From assembly GCF_005848555.1 (NCBI RefSeq), contig NZ_CP040518.1:372001-436000 (forward strand): a DNA stretch of 64,000 bases. The letters are read 5' to 3'. This stretch comes from Blautia sp. SC05B48. GTDB lineage: Bacteria; Bacillota; Clostridia; Lachnospirales; Lachnospiraceae. The notes beneath the pieces are model-generated. The model was not told the origin of the DNA, did no database searches, and saw nothing but the letters and a program-made list of their open reading frames with translations. Positions 59,326-64,000 of the stretch are shown here, one piece after another (the first letter of the stretch is position 1; each line of letters opens with the position of its first letter). The position numbers were made by a program, and so were the translations under genes.

Positions 59326-59973
59326 CTATATGCGGAAGCACTTCTGAAGAGCTCTGTACTCTCCTAATACCAGTAATTTATCATTCTCTGCAAAATACGT
59401 TTCCGGTGAAATTGCAATACTGAATTCCTCTTCATTTTTTACTGCCAGGATATTAATATTGTAGCGTTTTCTGATGTCAAGTCCACCCACTGTTTTTCCA
59501 ACCCATTCTTCCGGCACTTCCACTTCAAAAATTGCATGGGAAGCGTCCACCTCCATATAATCCAGGATATGATCATCTGTATAACGGATGGATGCCCATT
59601 TTGCCACCTGCTTTTCCGGATAAACTACCTTATCGGCACCATTGCGTAAAAGAAATTTTTCCTGAACATCACGTTCAGCTCTGGATATCACCAATTTTGC
59701 GCCCAGTTCTTTTAGAAGGGATGTTGTTTCAAGAGAATTTTGAAAGCTGTCTCCAATGGTCACAAAACAAATGTCGTAGTTTCCAATTCCAAGGGACTGT
59801 AAAAATTCAGCATTGGTACTGTCACCAATCTGAGCATTCGTCACAAACGACAGTACTTTGTCCACTCTTTCTTCCTTCCAGTCAACTGCCATAACTTCAT
59901 GTCCCAGCTGATTGAGCTGCATGGCAATATGTATTCCAAACCTTCCAAGTCCAATAATCAATACATTTTTCAT
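59326..59973 (-). CDS. trkA: Potassium uptake regulatory subunit TrkA/KtrA
   Basis: A 215-residue protein: NAD-binding RCK_N domain (VLIIGLGRFGIHIAMQLNQLG with GxGxxG; then VMAVDWKEERVDKV) and RCK_C domain (about 130-215). It forms the cytosolic gating ring of the Trk/Ktr channel encoded just upstream; RCK_C domains of this type can bind c-di-AMP. Start 59973 (MKNVLIIGLG) is chosen because the upstream in-frame residues are not conserved and overlap trkH; AAGGAG lies about 12 bases upstream. Confidence 0.92.
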   Translation of the reverse strand: MKNVLIIGLGRFGIHIAMQLNQLGHEVMAVDWKEERVDKVLSFVTNAQIGDSTNAEFLQSLGIGNYDICFVTIGDSFQNSLETTSLLKELGAKLVISRAERDVQEKFLLRNGADKVVYPEKQVAKWASIRYTDDHILDYMEVDASHAIFEVEVPEEWVGKTVGGLDIRKRYNINILAVKNEEEFSIAISPETYFAENDKLLVLGEYRALQKCFRI

Positions 59974-59992
59974 AATATTATTTTTCTCCTTC

Positions 59993-61330
59993 TTATCCAA
60001 CTGTGATTTTTTCCAGAGGAAGCTTTGCATTTCCCTTATTTCTTCCGGAAAATACCGCATAGATCAGGGTCAGGCCACCTACACGTCCCAGATACATCAG
60101 TATGATCAACACGACTTGTGAAAAAACATGAAGTTCCGGTGTGATTCCCAGAGTCAGACCTACCGTACCAACAGCTGAAGCAGCTTCGTACAGACAATCT
60201 AAAAGCGGAAGGCCTTCGTACACACTGATCGCTATTCCGCCGCCAAAGAACAAGGCAAAATATAACATGGCGATTGTCGCTGCATTTTTTATCACATGAT
60301 ATTCAAGTCTTCTCCCAAAAGCTCCTGCATTTTCCTGACTTCGAAATGTCGCAATTGCATTTAAAATAAGTACTGAAAAAGTTGTTGTTTTCATTCCACC
60401 TGCTGTAGATCCCGGTGAACCACCAATTAGCATTAACAATATCATAACTGCTTTTGATGCCTCACTCATCTCTGAAATGTTTATAGTATTAAATCCGGCA
60501 GTTCTTGTCGTTACCGATTGAAACGCTGCTGCTAACAGGCGTTTTCCCATGGGTAAATTTGTCAGGTCACAGATATAGAAAAAGACTGCCGGAAATAAGA
60601 TCAGACATGCGGTAGTCATGAGAATGATCTTGCTTTGCATGCGGTAGCGTTTAAAGTTCAGTTTATTTGTATAAATATCATCCCATGTGAGAAAACCGAT
60701 TCCTCCTGTAATGATCAACAGCATAATTACCAGATTTATAAGTATATTTCCGGAATACCCAGTCAGCGATGGAAAGATACTGGAAGCTGTCCCCAGAATA
60801 TCAAAGCCGGCATTACAAAAAGCAGAGATTGAATGAAAAATTGACATCCAGATTCCCTTTTTCCCAAAATCCACCAGAAAAACCGGCAGAAGCAGCAACG
60901 CCCCCGCTGCTTCGATCAAAAATGTTCCCTTTAAGATAAACCTTGTCAGTCTGACGATCCCTCCAACTTTAGGTGCTGAAATAGCATTCTGCATGGTGCT
61001 TCTTTGCATGAGTGATATTTTCTTTCCGGAAAGAAGGGAAACAGACGCAGCCACAGTCACTACTCCAAGCCCACCTGTTTGTATGAGTGCAAGAATGATC
61101 GTCTGGCCTGCCAGGGACCAGTAGCTTCCAGTGTCCTTTACCACAAGACCTGTAACACATACCGCCGAAGTGGCTGTAAAAAGTGCCTCATGAAATGGTG
61201 TGATCACTTTCTCCGCAGAAGAAAATGGAAGCATCAGCAGAACGGTTCCCACCAAAATCACTCCTGCAAAACCCAGAATGATCAGCTGAAAAGATGTCAT
61301 ATGTTTTTTCTTATATGATTTTTCCGGCAT
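59993..61330 (-). CDS. trkH: Potassium transporter TrkH/KtrB
   Basis: A 445-residue membrane protein with four M1-P-M2 repeats. The selectivity-filter regions are visible: FTATSAVCVTGL (first), SISAFCNAGF (second), VTTRTAGFNTI (third), EAASAVGTVGLTLG (fourth), each with the expected Gly. It conducts K+ together with the TrkA ring. First gene of the trkH-trkA-kdpD-kdpE series; the stop is 20 bases before the trkA ATG. Confidence 0.93.
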   Translation of the reverse strand: MPEKSYKKKHMTSFQLIILGFAGVILVGTVLLMLPFSSAEKVITPFHEALFTATSAVCVTGLVVKDTGSYWSLAGQTIILALIQTGGLGVVTVAASVSLLSGKKISLMQRSTMQNAISAPKVGGIVRLTRFILKGTFLIEAAGALLLLPVFLVDFGKKGIWMSIFHSISAFCNAGFDILGTASSIFPSLTGYSGNILINLVIMLLIITGGIGFLTWDDIYTNKLNFKRYRMQSKIILMTTACLILFPAVFFYICDLTNLPMGKRLLAAAFQSVTTRTAGFNTINISEMSEASKAVMILLMLIGGSPGSTAGGMKTTTFSVLILNAIATFRSQENAGAFGRRLEYHVIKNAATIAMLYFALFFGGGIAISVYEGLPLLDCLYEAASAVGTVGLTLGITPELHVFSQVVLIILMYLGRVGGLTLIYAVFSGRNKGNAKLPLEKITVG

Positions 61331-61544
61331 AAATGATCAAAACTCCTTATCAATACTTTTAACAGTGCTATCTTCGTAACGCATTTTATTATATATAATT
61401 GCTTTCAAAGATAGTATAAAAGTCTCTGCTTCTGTATTAAGATTTTATAAAGATATGATATTCACTTGAGAATTATTTTAACCGAATCAAGAAAATTCCC
61501 TGCTTCGATAAGGCTAAGCAATACCTTAATACTACAGTTTTTAA
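61331..61544. other. Divergent intergenic region trkH/bioB
   Basis: About 300 bases in all separate trkH from bioB. The trkH side is A+T-rich with TATAAT-like boxes near 61388-61396 but no clear -35 box. I looked for a ydaO-type c-di-AMP riboswitch upstream of trkH and saw none. The bioB side has the BirA-like operator. Confidence 0.5.
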
Positions 61545-61600
61545 CTGTAAACCTATTTTGAATTTTCAGTTGACAATTAATATTTCTATGTGATAAAGTG
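61545..61600 (+). promoter_or_regulatory. BirA-like operator and bioB promoter
   Basis: CTGTAAACC (61545-61553), 14 bases, AGTTGACAA (61568-61576): an imperfect inverted repeat close to the Firmicute BirA site (TTGTTAACC/GGTTAACAA). TTGACA at 61571-61576 doubles as -35 box, with TAAAGT about 18 bases downstream as -10. BirA with biotinyl-AMP would therefore block the promoter. Confidence 0.7.
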
Positions 61601-61636
61601 ATACCCGTACAAAAAACTCAAAAGGAAGGTATTGAC

Positions 61637-62608
61637 ATGAACACTGCATCATGCGAAAAAGAAGCTCCATCGCTTTCCAGAGATGAAGCCATTGCAATTT
61701 TAGATACTCCGGACGAAGAACTCGAGGCACTGATCGACCGTGCCAGCAGTTTACGTTACAAATATAAGGGAAACCGGGTAAGCATCCACATCCTTACCAA
61801 TGCCCGCAGCGGAAACTGTTCCCAGGATTGTGCATACTGTGCCCAGTCATGTCGTTCCACTGCCGATATTGATAAATACAAATGGGTAGATGAAGACAAA
61901 TTATATCAGGACAATGATTTCGTAAATGAGTATCATTTATCCAGACACTGTATCGGCCTGAGTGGTATGAAGTTTACAGATAAAGAGATCGAGGAGCTGG
62001 CCCGCAGGATCCGCAAAATGAAAGAACACGGAACCCATCTCTGCTGCTCCATAGGCTTTCTCACAGAGCACCAGGCAAAAATGCTCAAAGAGGCTGGTCT
62101 TGACCGGATCAACCATAACCTGAACAGCAGCCGTTCCTTTTATCATAATATCTGCAGTACACATACCTTTGACCAGCGTGTCCAGAATATCCATATGCTT
62201 CAGGGACTTGGTTTCGAGATCTGCAGCGGCGGTATCATTGGCATGGGTGAAAGCAAGGCGGACGTTGTTGACATGCTTCTGGAATTACGTGAGATCCAGC
62301 CGGAAGCACTGCCGATCAACTTTCTTCTTCCGATCAAGGGAACTCCTCTCGGAAATGCAGATATTTCCCAGCTGACAACAGAATACTGCATGAAAGTCCT
62401 CTGCCTGGCAAGACTTCTTGTACCTAAAGCAGATATCCGATGTGCTGCCGGAAGAGAAGTTTATTTCAAGGGCGAAGAAAAAAAACTGCTCAGTGTTGTA
62501 GACTCTATTTTCGCTTCCGGTTATCTTACAGAAGGTGGTCAGGGAATCGAAGACACTCTCAAAACCATCACGGATGCAGGATTCACCTATGAGATCGAAT
62601 CTGCGTAA
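61637..62608 (+). CDS. bioB: Biotin synthase
   Basis: A 323-residue radical SAM enzyme that inserts sulfur into dethiobiotin to make biotin. The SAM [4Fe-4S] motif is C61-x3-C65-x2-C68 (GNCSQDCAYCAQS). Further conserved segments: LCCSIGFLTEHQAKMLKEAG, INHNLNSSRSFYHNICSTHT, ICSGGIIGMGE and IRCAAGREVYF. Start 61637 follows AGGAAGG; an in-frame GTG at 61598 is too far upstream. It is paired with bioY rather than with the upstream biosynthesis genes bioA, D and F, suggesting use of imported or partially made precursors. Confidence 0.96.
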   Translation: MNTASCEKEAPSLSRDEAIAILDTPDEELEALIDRASSLRYKYKGNRVSIHILTNARSGNCSQDCAYCAQSCRSTADIDKYKWVDEDKLYQDNDFVNEYHLSRHCIGLSGMKFTDKEIEELARRIRKMKEHGTHLCCSIGFLTEHQAKMLKEAGLDRINHNLNSSRSFYHNICSTHTFDQRVQNIHMLQGLGFEICSGGIIGMGESKADVVDMLLELREIQPEALPINFLLPIKGTPLGNADISQLTTEYCMKVLCLARLLVPKADIRCAAGREVYFKGEEKKLLSVVDSIFASGYLTEGGQGIEDTLKTITDAGFTYEIESA

Positions 62609-62708
62609 GCATCCTTATGGCATATGATCTTTCATACACACTTACAGCATTTCATTGCTTACCCAAACCAGTAAATACATTACCTTTTTCAAAGGAGGCT
62701 CTTTTAAT

Positions 62709-63254
62709 ATGAACCAGACAAATACTGTCTCTGCACCACATACAAAAACCTACGAGATCACCATGACCGCTCTTATGGCAGCTGTCACCTGTATTCTTGC
62801 ACCGCTGTCCATTCCAATCGGTCCGGTTCCGATCTCATTTACCAATCTTGCCATCTACCTGTCCCTTTATCTTCTCGGATGGAAAAAAGGAACCATCAGC
62901 TATCTGATCTATCTGCTGCTTGGCCTTGTAGGTCTTCCGGTATTTTCCGGATTTACCGGCGGTCCTGCAAAGCTGGCCGGTCCTACAGGAGGATACATCA
63001 TCGGCTTTATCGTTATGGCTGTTATTGCCGGACTGGTAATTGACAACTGCCATAAGCCTCTGATCCAGCTCGTTGGTATGATCGCAGGAACAATTGTATG
63101 CTATCTTTTCGGAACTGTATGGTTCTGCATCGTTGCAGATTCCACTTTCAAAGCGGCTCTTGGAATCTGTGTAATTCCGTTTATTCCGGCAGATCTCATA
63201 AAAATGATCATCGCCATGATCATCGGACCAATGATAAAGAAAAGAATTCGATAG
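62709..63254 (+). CDS. bioY: Biotin transporter S-component BioY
   Basis: A 181-residue membrane protein with six helices, the substrate-binding subunit of an ECF-type biotin importer. Conserved: ITMTALMAAVTCILAPLSIPIG near the start, PISFTNLAIYLSLYLLGWKKG, and GPTGGYIIGFIVMA. It follows bioB by 100 bases on the same strand, presumably under the same BirA control. AAAGGAGGC 10 bases upstream sets ATG 62709. The ECF ATPases and T component are elsewhere. Confidence 0.94.
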   Translation: MNQTNTVSAPHTKTYEITMTALMAAVTCILAPLSIPIGPVPISFTNLAIYLSLYLLGWKKGTISYLIYLLLGLVGLPVFSGFTGGPAKLAGPTGGYIIGFIVMAVIAGLVIDNCHKPLIQLVGMIAGTIVCYLFGTVWFCIVADSTFKAALGICVIPFIPADLIKMIIAMIIGPMIKKRIR

Positions 63255-63271
63255 GCTGAAACTCTGTACTA

Positions 63272-63313
63272 AAAGAGGCAGCAGGAAATTTCAACATTTC
63301 CTGCTGCCTCTTT
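63272..63313. terminator. Bidirectional terminator between bioY and the CmpB-like gene
   Basis: AAAGAGGCAGCAGGAAAT (63272-63289) pairs perfectly with ATTTCCTGCTGCCTCTTT (63296-63313). An 18-base stem with A's on one side and T's on the other serves both converging transcripts. Confidence 0.9.
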
Positions 63314-63330
63314 ATCGCATTTCTTTTTTC

Positions 63331-64000
63331 TTATCTGAGTTTTTTCTTCAGCTCCTGGATCAGTTCAAAATAATCTCTGTGCTTCATCTCCGGGAAAGCC
63401 TTAATGATTCTTCCCTGGCCGAATACCGTATGATTTGTAATAGAGTTTGACAGCTCATCAAACTGTGCCTGAAGCTCCGCTTTCTTCATCCGAAGCATTT
63501 CAGCAGATTTTTCTCTCTGAGCCACAGTCGCATCTCTGAGCTCTGCCTTAGCAAGAGCAACCTGAACCTTTCCCTCTCCCACCTTCTGTGCTGTGTCAAT
63601 GGTAGTTGTTGCCAGAGTATCACTGAGCTTATCGCTCACGATCCTCAGATCTGCACGTACCTTATCCAGTCGGGTAAGCTTCTTATTCAGTCCGTGGATC
63701 ACCGCCACTGTTACAATAAAATCTACCAGATACACCGCATACAGAATTGCCATAACAACCCATTCCAGTGTGGAAGGTGTATGAGAAGCCTGACGCTCCA
63801 CATACTTCTGAAAAACCTTTACAACCATCACAATGGCAAGTCCCCATATCAGGGAAAACTCAAGACAGATATAGCCGTGAAAATTCAGTGGCTTATTGGA
63901 ATAATCCCACCATCTTGCATGGAAGCATACATCCAGAAGCCATCCGGCAACCAGCTCTACCGCAGTTGCAAGAACGATTCCAAACAGAAAGATCATTCCC
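63331..64000 (-). CDS. CmpB-type putative ABC transporter membrane protein (N-terminus outside window)
   Basis: At least 222 residues of a membrane protein with the WWDYS motif (CFHARWWDYSNKPLNFHGYICLEFSLIWGLA) that marks the PF06541 family of putative ABC-transporter permeases. Three hydrophobic segments are seen, then a charged helical tail with ALAKAELRDATVAQREKSAEMLRMKKAELQ. An ATG lies at 63996, but relatives begin about 60-70 residues earlier, so the true start is beyond the window. Substrate and function unknown. Confidence 0.8.
   Translation of the reverse strand, partial: GMIFLFGIVLATAVELVAGWLLDVCFHARWWDYSNKPLNFHGYICLEFSLIWGLAIVMVVKVFQKYVERQASHTPSTLEWVVMAILYAVYLVDFIVTVAVIHGLNKKLTRLDKVRADLRIVSDKLSDTLATTTIDTAQKVGEGKVQVALAKAELRDATVAQREKSAEMLRMKKAELQAQFDELSNSITNHTVFGQGRIIKAFPEMKHRDYFELIQELKKKLR

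Noticed and set aside
61331-61597. Possible c-di-AMP (ydaO) riboswitch before trkH
   Set aside because: Such RNAs often precede potassium genes, but the conserved GGGG/CCGAA blocks of that class are not present on the minus strand.
1-64000. tRNA or rRNA genes, in particular a tRNA as integration target
   Set aside because: No cloverleaf-type sequence was recognised by eye near the element ends or elsewhere; a tRNA search program would be needed to exclude one.

Overview
The window looks like the chromosome of a gut Lachnospiraceae (Blautia/Ruminococcus/Dorea-like) Firmicute. It has low G+C, strong AGGAGG-type ribosome binding sites, Clostridia-type hybrid histidine kinases, and two integrated conjugative or mobilisable elements of kinds common in that family. 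The species assignment is inference from gene content only.

Layout. (1) 1-0.88 kb: the 3' end of an IS30-family insertion sequence. (2) About 0.88-13.57 kb, element A, a mobilisable element: integrase and excisionase-type protein at the left end, an XRE regulator, a GntR/ABC-transporter cargo operon, a broken Cys-rich KTR gene, a long coiled-coil membrane protein overprinted on the relaxase tail, MobC, a repeat-rich oriT-like region, a ParM/StbB-like segregation pair, a replication-initiator-like protein, a PD-(D/E)xK (DUF1016) nuclease and TnpV. (3) 13.56-41.28 kb, element B, a Tn916-like ICE lying directly against element A. It has its own integrase and excisionase, the Orf7/8/9 regulatory genes, a non-tet(M) cargo block (alkyltransferase-like protein, KTR protein, LytTR/DUF3021/ICMT-like, Spo0A-C-like, PadR), and the complete transfer module from Orf13 (TcpC) to Orf23, with oriT and a large VaFE/thioester surface protein. 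The virB4 (orf16) gene is interrupted by a 2.68-kb group II intron whose exact removal restores the reading frame. (4) 41.3-54.8 kb: a one-strand cluster of four hybrid histidine kinases and a solute-binding lipoprotein. (5) 54.8-56.9 kb: gene debris around an IS200/IS605-type TnpB element. (6) 56.9-61.3 kb: a KdpDE-like two-component system with a TrkH/TrkA potassium-uptake pair. (7) 61.5-63.3 kb: biotin genes bioB and bioY behind a BirA-like operator; a CmpB-type membrane protein runs off the right edge.

The most interesting region is the histidine-kinase cluster. The lipoprotein-kinase operon sits behind a c-di-GMP-I (GEMM) riboswitch aptamer followed by an intrinsic terminator. The next kinase has six ACAG repeats between a good promoter and its Shine-Dalgarno site. 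The third is split by a run of ten G's, and adding one G would restore one 959-residue protein. The first kinase also carries a run of eight G's just before its stop codon. Together these suggest a sensory locus under second-messenger control and slipped-strand (phase) variation. None of the four kinases has a DNA-binding output domain.

Limits: protein assignments rest on motif recognition, not database searches. The ends of element A, the oriT of element A, most promoters and the phase-variation model are inferences. The G10 frameshift could also be a sequencing or assembly error.
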